Made by a program: the position numbers and the translations under genes. Source: Phycisphaerales bacterium (GTDB lineage: Bacteria; Planctomycetota; Phycisphaerae; Phycisphaerales; SM1A02). From it: DNA of 39,165 nucleotides. The notes under the pieces are model-generated. The model saw nothing but the letters and a program-made list of their open reading frames with translations. It searched no databases and was not told the DNA's origin. Positions within the stretch are counted from its first letter, which is position 1. Each line of letters begins with the position of its first letter. The stretch lies in assembly GCA_022446905.1 (NCBI GenBank), contig JAKVBT010000006.1:1-39165 (forward strand). The letters are read 5' to 3'. This document shows positions 1 through 6,263 of this stretch, piece by piece.

Positions 1-1164
1 TCTGATAGTCGTTTCGGTGTCTCGGTGGCTATTGATGATGGACGCGCGATTGTCGGCTCCGGTGGGTATGAATCGCAGTCCTCAGAACCAGGTCGCATCT
101 TCGCCTATGAATATGAAAACGCTGATTGGATTGGCAGCGACACAGTGCAAGCGCCACAATTCCCGTGGCGTCAGGACTTCGGTTACGCAGTGGCGCTGGA
201 GGGGGATCGTGTGCTCGCCAGTGCCAGTGGAGATCCATTCTTTGCTCCGCGAGCTTTTGGATTCAGATTGAATTCCAAAGGGTCTTTGCAGCATGAAGCA
301 ACCCTGCAATCCAATGCGACGTCTGGATCTGAAGTCGGTATTGGTTTGTCTCCTTCGTGGGCGGCGGTTGGTAGCCCGCAGTCTGTTGGCATCTATGACG
401 CCAATTGGCTTGGGGTTGATTCCATTACTGCTTCTGGCGGCGAGTTTGGAGCGGCGCTTGCATTGTCTGATGATCTGTTGGCGGTCTCGAGGTACGACCA
501 AGATGGCACCAATGTCATGCAGATCATGCGCTTTGATGGATTCTGGTCTGATCTCACCGACATTGTGGTGGACGCCTTTGCTCGGGTGGCAGCAATCAGT
601 GGGTCCACCATGGCAGTAGGTTCTCCCGCAGCTGGTCAGGAAGGCTTGACCCGCATCTATCGCGAGGCAGACTGTGATCTCAACGGCATCATGGATGTCT
701 GCGAGATTGCAGAGGATCCAACTCTTGATTGCAACGAAGATGGTCTCTTGGATATCTGTGGCATTGAGGATGGTCTGCATGTGGACTGCAACGGCAATGG
801 CGTTCCTGATGAGTGCGATGTGGCAGATCCTGACATGGATCTGAATGGCAATGGCATTCCCGATGAGTGTGAATGTGTGGCGGACCTGTCAGGCGCGACG
901 ATATGCACTCCAGACGGAATCGTCGGCACGGATGACATCTTGGCCGTGATTGGGTTCTGGGACACAACGGCAGCATGTGGTGATGCCAACCTCGATGGCA
1001 TCGTGGGTACCGATGACATCCTCGCCATCATCTCGAATTGGGGTCCATGTGCTGGCTTCCGTGATGCTCCACCATCTGAACCCAGGCCTGCTGGCGTACC
1101 CACTTCACGTACGCCGCAAAAGCCAAGTGGGGGAAGTCCGGCTGCGATTGGTCGAACAAAGTGA
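1..1164 (+). CDS. Secreted FG-GAP/dockerin-like repeat protein (5' truncated)
   Basis: The reading frame is open from base 1, so the N-terminus lies outside the window; the GTG at 25 is internal. The N-terminal half has repeated FG-x-x-V/A-hydrophobic-GD segments (RFGVSVAIDDG, DFGYAVALEGD, EFGAALALSDD) typical of FG-GAP/beta-propeller repeats. From about base 669 there are four Asp/Asn-rich repeats of about 19 residues with the pattern DxNGNGxPDEC, a calcium-binding style like thrombospondin type 3. Two dockerin-like repeats (DGIVGTDDILA, twice) follow, ending in NWGPC. A Pro/Arg-rich tail of about 35 residues closes the protein. Such C-termini are common on exported proteins of Phycisphaerae; a surface or extracellular role is inferred. 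The specific function is unknown. The gene converges on proS with a 25-nt gap. Confidence 0.75.
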   Translation, partial: SDSRFGVSVAIDDGRAIVGSGGYESQSSEPGRIFAYEYENADWIGSDTVQAPQFPWRQDFGYAVALEGDRVLASASGDPFFAPRAFGFRLNSKGSLQHEATLQSNATSGSEVGIGLSPSWAAVGSPQSVGIYDANWLGVDSITASGGEFGAALALSDDLLAVSRYDQDGTNVMQIMRFDGFWSDLTDIVVDAFARVAAISGSTMAVGSPAAGQEGLTRIYREADCDLNGIMDVCEIAEDPTLDCNEDGLLDICGIEDGLHVDCNGNGVPDECDVADPDMDLNGNGIPDECECVADLSGATICTPDGIVGTDDILAVIGFWDTTAACGDANLDGIVGTDDILAIISNWGPCAGFRDAPPSEPRPAGVPTSRTPQKPSGGSPAAIGRTK

Positions 1165-1189
1165 TTTGAAGTCACGCTCAGCGTGTTGA

Positions 1190-2710
1190 TCAATAGGCTT
1201 TGGCCCAGACGACGCGTTTGTCGCTCGGTTTGCCCGTAAAGATGCAGGTGCCCGCCTCGCCATCTGCAAGCGGGATGCACCGTACAGTCACACCCAACTC
1301 ATCATTGATCCGCTGCTCGACGTCTTCATCGCCGCAGAAGTGTGACCATGCGAACCCACCGTGAACGGGTGTTGGTTCGCCCTGAGGAGCAGCAAAGAAT
1401 TCGCGGAACGCATCTTCAGAGTCAATCTCAACACTGTGGGCATCACGAAATGCCACTGCTCGATCAAACAAGCCCTGCTGAATCTCCTCCAGCAGATCGT
1501 GTACTCGAGAGATGAAGGCGGTGCGCTCCACCGACTCTTTCTCCTTTGGGCTCTTGTCGCGGCGCGCCATGAACACGCTATCGGCAGCCATATCTCGCTG
1601 GCCAACTTCCAATCGGATGGGCACGCCCCGCCGGACCCATTGCCAGTTTTTCTCGCCACCTCGGATGTCGCGATCATCGATTTCAACTTCGATCCGCCGC
1701 CCGTAATAGGGGATCCCACGCAGATCATCTGCCAGTTTGTGGCAGTAGTTACGCACCGCTTCTGGATCGTCGGCACGGCCGGTCATCGGGAGGATGACGA
1801 CGTGGGCTGGGGCGAGCCGTGGCGGTAAGCACAAGCCGTCGTCGTCTCCATGGGTCATCACCATCGCGCCCACGAGCCGTGTTGAGACGCCCCAAGAGGT
1901 GGTCCAGCAGTGCTCAAGTCTGCCTTGCTCACTCTGGTAGGTAATGTCCTGTGCTTTAGCGAAGTTCTGACCGAGAAAGTGTGTCGTGCCAGCCTGCAGG
2001 GCTTTGCGATCCTGCATCATCGATTCGATGCACAGCGTGCGAACGGCACCTGGAAAACGTTCACCCGCGGTCTTCTCGCCGGTCAGTACGGGCATGGCCA
2101 TCCAGTTTTCTGCAAAGTCAGCATAGACATCGAGCATGCGCTCAGTCTCATGCATCGCTTCTTCTGAAGTGGCGTGCGCTGTGTGACCTTCCTGCCAGAG
2201 GAACTCACTGGTGCGTAGAAACAGTCGTGTCCGCATCTCCCATCGCACCACATTGGCCCACTGGTTGATGAGCAGGGGAAGGTCGCGATAGGACTCAATC
2301 CAGCGACTAAATGCGTCACCAATAATGGTCTCACTGGTCGGCCGCACAATCAGCGGTTCTTCCAGTTCACCAGCAGGGACGAGTGTGCCGTCGGGCCCTG
2401 CCTCGAGGCGGTGGTGCGTGACGACAGCACACTCCTTGGCAAAGCCATCGACGTGTTCGGCTTCCTTTTCTAGAAATCGTTTTGGGATGAACAGTGGAAA
2501 GTAAGCGTTCTTGTGCCCAGTGGCCTTGAACATGCCATCAAGCACTCGCTGGAAGTTCTCCCACAGGGCGCAGCCCCAAGGTTTAATCACCATGCAGCCA
2601 CGAACAGGCGAGGTTTCCGCTAGGTCCGCCTTGCGGACGACCTGCTGGTACCACTCTGGGTAATTCTCATCGCGGGTTGGTGAGATTGCCGTCTTTGCCT
2701 GTTTGGCCAT
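1190..2710 (-). CDS. proS: Prolyl-tRNA synthetase, archaeal/eukaryotic type
   Basis: Class II aminoacyl-tRNA synthetase that charges tRNA-Pro in the cytoplasm. The 506-residue protein has the class II motif 2 region (NVVRWEMRTRLFLRTSEFLWQEGHTAHA) written here only as a landmark near residue 155, the motif 3 region GAMVMTHGDDDGLCLPPR, and the C-terminal extension ending in WAKAY. The terminal Tyr and lack of a large editing insertion between motifs 2 and 3 mark the archaeal/eukaryotic-type enzyme rather than the E. coli type. The frame stays open upstream to a GTG-region start at 2785, but ATG 2710 (MAKQAKTAISP) is preferred. A TATCCT hexamer ends 7 nt before it, there is no Shine-Dalgarno sequence, and the upstream residues (CCCTAARFDRP) look non-coding. 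Confidence 0.95.
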   Translation of the reverse strand: MAKQAKTAISPTRDENYPEWYQQVVRKADLAETSPVRGCMVIKPWGCALWENFQRVLDGMFKATGHKNAYFPLFIPKRFLEKEAEHVDGFAKECAVVTHHRLEAGPDGTLVPAGELEEPLIVRPTSETIIGDAFSRWIESYRDLPLLINQWANVVRWEMRTRLFLRTSEFLWQEGHTAHATSEEAMHETERMLDVYADFAENWMAMPVLTGEKTAGERFPGAVRTLCIESMMQDRKALQAGTTHFLGQNFAKAQDITYQSEQGRLEHCWTTSWGVSTRLVGAMVMTHGDDDGLCLPPRLAPAHVVILPMTGRADDPEAVRNYCHKLADDLRGIPYYGRRIEVEIDDRDIRGGEKNWQWVRRGVPIRLEVGQRDMAADSVFMARRDKSPKEKESVERTAFISRVHDLLEEIQQGLFDRAVAFRDAHSVEIDSEDAFREFFAAPQGEPTPVHGGFAWSHFCGDEDVEQRINDELGVTVRCIPLADGEAGTCIFTGKPSDKRVVWAKAY

Positions 2711-2717
2711 GTCGAGC

Positions 2718-2723
2718 AGGATA
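2718..2723 (-). promoter_or_regulatory. Candidate leaderless -10 element for proS
   Basis: On the minus strand TATCCT is followed by the 7-nt spacer GCTCGAC and then ATG. No purine-rich ribosome site is present. A -10 hexamer this close puts the predicted transcription start at or next to the start codon. No clear -35 box was seen at 16-18 nt. Confidence 0.5.
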
Positions 2724-2840
2724 GCGGTGGGGCGGTCAAATCGCGCAGCCGTACAACAGCAAAGCCCATTCGGGCAATCCTGCATGTCATGTGCAGTTGG
2801 GCATCACATGATTTGCTCGAGGAGAGATGCCATCGTACAT

Positions 2841-2855
2841 GATGCCGCTGGCATC
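2841..2855 (+). other. Small inverted repeat upstream of the 2894 gene
   Basis: GATGCC and GGCATC form a 6-bp stem around a GCT loop, 26 nt before the -10 hexamer of the prenyltransferase gene. It lies in the 183-nt divergent gap between proS and the prenyltransferase and could be an operator-like site. Nothing else in the gap was recognised beyond the two -10 hexamers. Confidence 0.25.
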
Positions 2856-2881
2856 CCGTTCAGGCATCCACAGGTCTGAAC

Positions 2882-2887
2882 TAGAAT
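2882..2887 (+). promoter_or_regulatory. Candidate leaderless -10 element for the 2894 prenyltransferase
   Basis: TAGAAT, then six bases (CGTGGC), then the GTG start codon at 2894. The spacing matches the other short-spacer promoters in the window and is the main reason to prefer GTG 2894 over ATG 2906. The -35 region (TTCAGG at 2859-2864, 17 nt away) is weak. Confidence 0.5.
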
Positions 2888-2893
2888 CGTGGC

Positions 2894-3832
2894 GTGGACT
2901 CGACTATGGCAACACCACGCAAGGCGACCCAAGCGATGCTGGCTGACATCAAGATCGCGCACAGCATCTTTGCGCTGCCATTTGCTCTGCTTGCGGCCGT
3001 CATGGCAGCTCGGCCAGCACCGTCAAGTGGCATCGAAGCAGTATCCGACCAGACCTTAGTGGTTGGACTCTTGCTGATCCTCGCAGCGATGGTGACCGCC
3101 CGCACCGCAGCGATGCTCAGCAACCGGATTCTGGATCAATCGATCGATGCCCGCAATCCACGAACGGCGAAGCGACCACTTGCTGCTGGGGTGGTCTCTC
3201 CCAAGCAGTACATCGTGGGTTGGCTGGTGATGAGTGCGCTATTTATTGCAGTGGCGGGGTGTTTTTGGATCTTCAATGCCAACCCATGGCCCATCATGTT
3301 GTCCGTGCCAGTGTTGGCTTGGATCTGTGTCTATGGACTTTTCAAACGCTTCACCGCTTGGTGTCATATCTGGTTGGGCGCTTCCCTGGCGTTGAGTGTC
3401 CCAGCTGCAGCAGTGGCTGTGAATCCTGCGGTCCTTGTTGGGCCAGAACTCTGGTTGCTTTCCGGCATGGTGTTGTGCTGGGTCGCGGGTTTTGATGTGA
3501 TCTACGCGCTCCAAGATGTGGACGTTGATCGTGATGAGGGCTTGCACTCCATCCCATCCCGACTTGGTGCCATCCGGGCACTCTGGATCAGTCGGAGCCT
3601 GCACGCAGTGTCCGTTGGCCTGCTCGTACTCATCTGGTGGCTGGACCCTCGATTTGGAATGGTCTTTTTTGCTGGGATCACATTAGTTGCAGCGCTGCTG
3701 GTGGTGGAGCATGCCACCGTGCGTCAATGGGGCACCACTCGGATGGCACTGACATTTGTGATGCTCAATGGCATTGTGTCTTGTGTGCTTGGCGTTGCTG
3801 GCATCTTGGATGTCTGTTGGTCAGCAACTTAG
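2894..3832 (+). CDS. ubiA: UbiA-family prenyltransferase (4-hydroxybenzoate polyprenyltransferase-like, MqnP candidate)
   Basis: Integral membrane enzyme that transfers an isoprenoid chain to an aromatic ring. Both Asp-rich Mg-diphosphate motifs are intact: N77-RIL-D81-QSI-D85 followed by ARNPRTAKRPL, and D201...QD208-V-D210-V-D212-R-D214-EG. The 312-residue length and about 8-9 hydrophobic segments fit the family. In planctomycetes such proteins usually act in quinone synthesis, often as MqnP of the futalosine menaquinone route, but nothing nearby confirms which aromatic substrate is used. Start GTG 2894 is chosen for its 6-nt distance from TAGAAT; ATG 2906 (MATPRKATQ) is the alternative. 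It converges on manA with only 17 nt between them. Confidence 0.88.
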   Translation: MDSTMATPRKATQAMLADIKIAHSIFALPFALLAAVMAARPAPSSGIEAVSDQTLVVGLLLILAAMVTARTAAMLSNRILDQSIDARNPRTAKRPLAAGVVSPKQYIVGWLVMSALFIAVAGCFWIFNANPWPIMLSVPVLAWICVYGLFKRFTAWCHIWLGASLALSVPAAAVAVNPAVLVGPELWLLSGMVLCWVAGFDVIYALQDVDVDRDEGLHSIPSRLGAIRALWISRSLHAVSVGLLVLIWWLDPRFGMVFFAGITLVAALLVVEHATVRQWGTTRMALTFVMLNGIVSCVLGVAGILDVCWSAT

Positions 3833-3849
3833 GGCTTGATGGCTTGTGC

Positions 3850-4836
3850 TCAGTTTTCAGCCGCATCGGTGCGCGGCTGAGCCAGCAGCACAGAGGTCAT
3901 CTCGCCAAGTTCAAGCGTGGCTTGGGCTAAGCAGGCCGGAATCAGCGCTGTGCGGCCGCGTGGCAGATGAACGGCGCCGCCTGGGCCTGTGACATGCGCA
4001 GCTCCCTGAAGACACATGGCAACCATCGGCGCCTGTTGTAGATCCTTCCGCCATGTTGTCGCATCACTGCTGTCAATGCGCCACATCTGAAACCAAGGTG
4101 TGTCAGCAAGCTCAGATTCTCTTAAGCCCTCTTGGTCCTGAGGCGCGGCGACTTCTGCTGGAGGTGATGAGGTGAAGTCAATGCAGGCAAGGGCTTGGTC
4201 AACGTGCATGGTGCGGCCATCGCGTCCCCAGTCCCAAAGTCGAAAGGTGGTATCACTCGTAGTCTGCACTTCGGCAACCAGCACACCCCGACCCAGTGCG
4301 TGGCAAGTTCCGCTTGGGAGTGTGTGGCAACTGCCGATGATTGCTGCTCGCCAATCCAAGCAATCGGTCAAGCGATCATCGTTCAAAGCTGACTTCATAG
4401 ATTCGGCGCTCGTTTCTGGAGCCACCCCAACCCAAATTCGGCTTTCTGGTTCTGTATCAAGCACGACCCAAGCTTCACTTTTGAGGTGCGCATCGGGATG
4501 GGCATTCGCCCATGCTTGGTCTGGATGCACTTGGACGGAAAGATTGTCGCAGGCATCGAGGAATTTGATCAGCAGTGGAAAGCGGCCTTGGCTGTCCATC
4601 GGCACTCGGCCAAGAATGTCCTCTTGGTAATCAACCAATAATTGTCTCAGCGACTGCCCAGCCAGCGGTCCGTCAGACACGACACTACAAGGGCCGTCTC
4701 CGGGCATGTCAGCAAGTTCCCAAGATTCGCCGATGGCCTGCCCGTCTGGAAGCGTCTTGCCAAAATCGGTCAGCCGACGACCGCCCCAAACCTTTGGGAC
4801 GAGGATGGGATCAAATGTCAGCGGTGCATCGAGCAT
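3850..4836 (-). CDS. manA: Mannose-6-phosphate isomerase, class I type
   Basis: Zinc-dependent cupin enzyme interconverting fructose-6-phosphate and mannose-6-phosphate, feeding GDP-mannose and surface polysaccharide synthesis. The 328-residue protein resembles the shorter Bacillus-type enzyme. Visible signatures are the N-terminal VWGGRRL, QVHPD (102-106), KSEAW (119-123) and GTCHALG with H179. EVQTTSDTTFRLWDWGRDG follows from residue 189. The His and Glu in the second, third and fourth of these are expected metal ligands. The C-terminal third is a second cupin-like half. The upstream minus-strand hexamer TATCCT (4875-4870) would give a leader of about 26 nt containing AAGAGA before the ATG, so this gene appears to have a conventional leader, unlike its divergent neighbour. 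Confidence 0.9.
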   Translation of the reverse strand: MLDAPLTFDPILVPKVWGGRRLTDFGKTLPDGQAIGESWELADMPGDGPCSVVSDGPLAGQSLRQLLVDYQEDILGRVPMDSQGRFPLLIKFLDACDNLSVQVHPDQAWANAHPDAHLKSEAWVVLDTEPESRIWVGVAPETSAESMKSALNDDRLTDCLDWRAAIIGSCHTLPSGTCHALGRGVLVAEVQTTSDTTFRLWDWGRDGRTMHVDQALACIDFTSSPPAEVAAPQDQEGLRESELADTPWFQMWRIDSSDATTWRKDLQQAPMVAMCLQGAAHVTGPGGAVHLPRGRTALIPACLAQATLELGEMTSVLLAQPRTDAAEN

Positions 4837-4868
4837 CTGGTTTCTCTTGCAGAAGACGCGTGATGCCG

Positions 4869-4875
4869 TAGGATA
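4869..4875. promoter_or_regulatory. Symmetric TAGGATA element between manA and the 4882 gene
   Basis: On the plus strand TAGGAT (4869-4874) lies 7 nt before ATG 4882, with TTGCAG (4847-4852) 16 nt upstream as a possible -35. On the minus strand the same bases read TATCCT and could serve manA. The site could therefore be a bidirectional -10. Confidence 0.45.
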
Positions 4876-4881
4876 AAGCCG

Positions 4882-5307
4882 ATGGCCCGATGGTTCACAA
4901 TCATCCCAGTTCTACTGCTCGCATCGATGGCGAGGGCCGACATCGTTATTGCTATGCCGCCACCCCCAACGGGTCCTGCGGCGAAGAGCCTTGCGCTGGC
5001 CCATTTTGCCCATCAGACGGCCGCTTGTGATCGTTCTGGTCAGCCCAAGCCATCGCCTCAAGAGGCTGATTCCTACAACGCTTCCGCCATCCTTGCTGGT
5101 GATGGTTGGAATTGGAGAAACGACGGAGGCTGGTATGGCGGGGCACCCTACTGGTGGTGGGGCTGGTGGCCATGCATCTATTGGAATGCGGGATGCCTGC
5201 CAGTGAACTGTTCTGGCAATGGAGTGGGCTATCTGAATGCCTCGGGGGTTGCCGTCCAATATCGCAGTTCATCATTGTCGTTTGGATGGGGTGCGGCGAT
5301 CCGTTGA
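4882..5307 (+). CDS. Small secreted Trp/Gly-rich hypothetical protein
   Basis: A 141-residue protein of unrecognised family. It starts with a clear signal peptide: MAR, a hydrophobic core WFTIIPVLLLASM, then ARADI as a likely cleavage region. The middle is exceptionally rich in Trp, Gly and Tyr (around residues 75-100, including WWWGWWPCIYW) with two nearby Cys residues, and the C-terminus is Ser/Gly-rich. This suggests an exported, possibly surface-associated or carbohydrate-contacting peptide; that is inference only. ATG 4882 lies 7 nt after TAGGAT and has no ribosome site, so it may be leaderless. It converges on the FabZ-like gene (15-nt gap). Codon use looks like its neighbours. Confidence 0.65.
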   Translation: MARWFTIIPVLLLASMARADIVIAMPPPPTGPAAKSLALAHFAHQTAACDRSGQPKPSPQEADSYNASAILAGDGWNWRNDGGWYGGAPYWWWGWWPCIYWNAGCLPVNCSGNGVGYLNASGVAVQYRSSSLSFGWGAAIR

Positions 5308-5322
5308 TTGTTCAGCCGTAGG

Positions 5323-5799
5323 CTAAATCCGCATCCCCGTGCACTCGACTTCAAAGACGACATTGCCGTCTACAAGGCCCTGTGCCCAGCATGAGAACCG
5401 ACGTCTTTGGAACTTCTGTTCCCGAGCAAGCAGAACGAGTTGCTGGCCTGGCACAACACTGCCGCGAAACACGCAGTTATTCACTCGGGTGAAGCCGAGA
5501 AAGCCAGCATTGCCATCTTGCATCTTCAGTTGGTACAGGACGCTGCTGATCTGGGCAGCGGCTTCAATCATGATTACGCCTGGCAGCAGTGGCCGCCCGG
5601 GAATGTGGCCAGGAACCCAGAACTCGTCCGCAGTGACATCCTTTACGCCAACGGCATTGGAATACACATCATCCACCCAAGGCACACGGTCAATCTGTCG
5701 CATGTCACCGGTCTGGGGCAACATGCGGTCAAGTTCATCGGGCTTGAGACAATGCGAGCTCAGGTCGATGTTTGAAATGTCGATGAGCGGATCTGTCAT
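5323..5799 (-). CDS. FabZ/FabA-like 3-hydroxyacyl-ACP dehydratase (hotdog fold)
   Basis: Hotdog-fold protein of 158 residues. The core GHIPGRPLLPGVIMIEAAAQ matches the FabZ active-site loop and central helix (HFPGxPxMPGVLxxEAxAQ), with the catalytic His kept. FabZ dehydrates 3-hydroxyacyl-ACP in fatty acid elongation. The N-terminus (about 35 residues before QIDRVPWVDD) and the rest are plausible for FabZ, but the F-to-I change after the His and the lack of other fab genes nearby leave open a specialised dehydratase or thioesterase-like member. A TATGCT hexamer lies 11 nt before the ATG, leaving a leader of only a few bases. Confidence 0.75.
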   Translation of the reverse strand: MTDPLIDISNIDLSSHCLKPDELDRMLPQTGDMRQIDRVPWVDDVYSNAVGVKDVTADEFWVPGHIPGRPLLPGVIMIEAAAQISSVLYQLKMQDGNAGFLGFTRVNNCVFRGSVVPGQQLVLLAREQKFQRRRFSCWAQGLVDGNVVFEVECTGMRI

Positions 5800-5860
5800 A
5801 AGGGAGTCTGAGCATAGTCGGGGCCAGCCACGCTCGGCAAGGCCATGGGCTTGATGGGCA

Positions 5861-5888
5861 GACGACCACCGCGCAAGCGGTGGTCGTC
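5861..5888 (-). terminator. Perfect 12-bp hairpin downstream of the Hc1-like gene
   Basis: GACGACCACCGC and GCGGTGGTCGTC form a perfect 12-bp stem closed by a four-base loop (GCAA on the plus strand). It lies 35 nt after the stop of the Hc1-like gene and before the FabZ-like start, where a terminator is expected. No T-run follows on either strand, so if it terminates it is not a classic U-tract type; RNA stabilisation is an alternative. Confidence 0.6.
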
Positions 5889-5923
5889 AGACAACACATA
5901 CATGTCCCCCCTTGGTGCCGCTG

Positions 5924-6100
5924 CTAATCGTCCCGCATGGTCAGCACTTCTTTGCGGACATCCTGGGCAGCATTCTTGATGTCCTGCATCGCTTTGCGGA
6001 CTCGGGTCCCGGCGGCCTTGTTGCCTCCGGCGCACTTGGCGACATCATCTGCGGCTGATTCAATGAGATTCTTGAGTTGTTCATAGGACTGCATTGACAT
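5924..6100 (-). CDS. Histone H1-like Hc1-family small DNA-binding protein
   Basis: A 58-residue protein matching the N-terminal domain of chlamydial Hc1/HctA. The hallmark is GNKAAGTRVRKAMQDIKNAA followed by QDVRKEV, against GNKAAAQRVRT...YRKES in HctA, after a helical LKNLIESAADDVAKCAG. It lacks the long Lys/Ala-rich tail of HctA, so only the helical domain is present. A role in nucleoid compaction or gene control is inferred from the family. Translation is assigned to ATG 6100 because GGAGG sits 5 nt upstream; the frame continues upstream to 6187 but that part is Pro/Arg-rich, overlaps a GC hairpin and is not convincing. The gene stands alone between hairpins at 5861-5888 and 6134-6164. Confidence 0.75.
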   Translation of the reverse strand: MSMQSYEQLKNLIESAADDVAKCAGGNKAAGTRVRKAMQDIKNAAQDVRKEVLTMRDD

Positions 6101-6133
6101 GGCGACCTCCACCTTGTCCTTGGGGCTATGCTG

Positions 6134-6164
6134 CCCCCGCGGTACGTCCCGCGGGGGTACCCCC
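6134..6164 (-). other. GC-rich hairpin and GGGGGTACCCCC palindrome in the Hc1 leader
   Basis: CCCCCGCGG (6134-6142) and CCGCGGGGG (6149-6157) are perfect 9-bp arms around a 6-nt loop. They overlap a second 12-bp palindrome at 6153-6164. The structure lies 34 nt upstream of the Hc1-like start. On the minus strand it also contains several runs of three to five G. It may be a 5' UTR control element for the Hc1-like gene, or a terminator for purB (stop at 6264). An AT-rich stretch at 6210-6260 precedes it and probably holds the promoter, though no clear hexamer pair was found. Confidence 0.5.
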
Positions 6165-6263
6165 AATACCCCGACCTTATCGGCCAAGAACGCTCATGCC
6201 CGCCGGTTTTCGCCCCTTAAAGGCTCTTTTTTCGCTCTATTTTCGGTATTTGGACGGGTATTT

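Noticed and set aside
82-780. 232-codon minus-strand frame opposite the first gene
   Set aside because: Composition is that of an antisense shadow; the plus-strand frame has clear repeats and calcium-binding motifs.
2711-2785. N-terminal extension of proS
   Set aside because: The extra 25 residues (Cys-rich) do not resemble ProRS and overlap the -10-like hexamer.
6101-6187. 29-residue N-terminal extension of the Hc1-like protein
   Set aside because: Pro/Arg-rich, translated from a GC hairpin; a good GGAGG site supports the downstream ATG.
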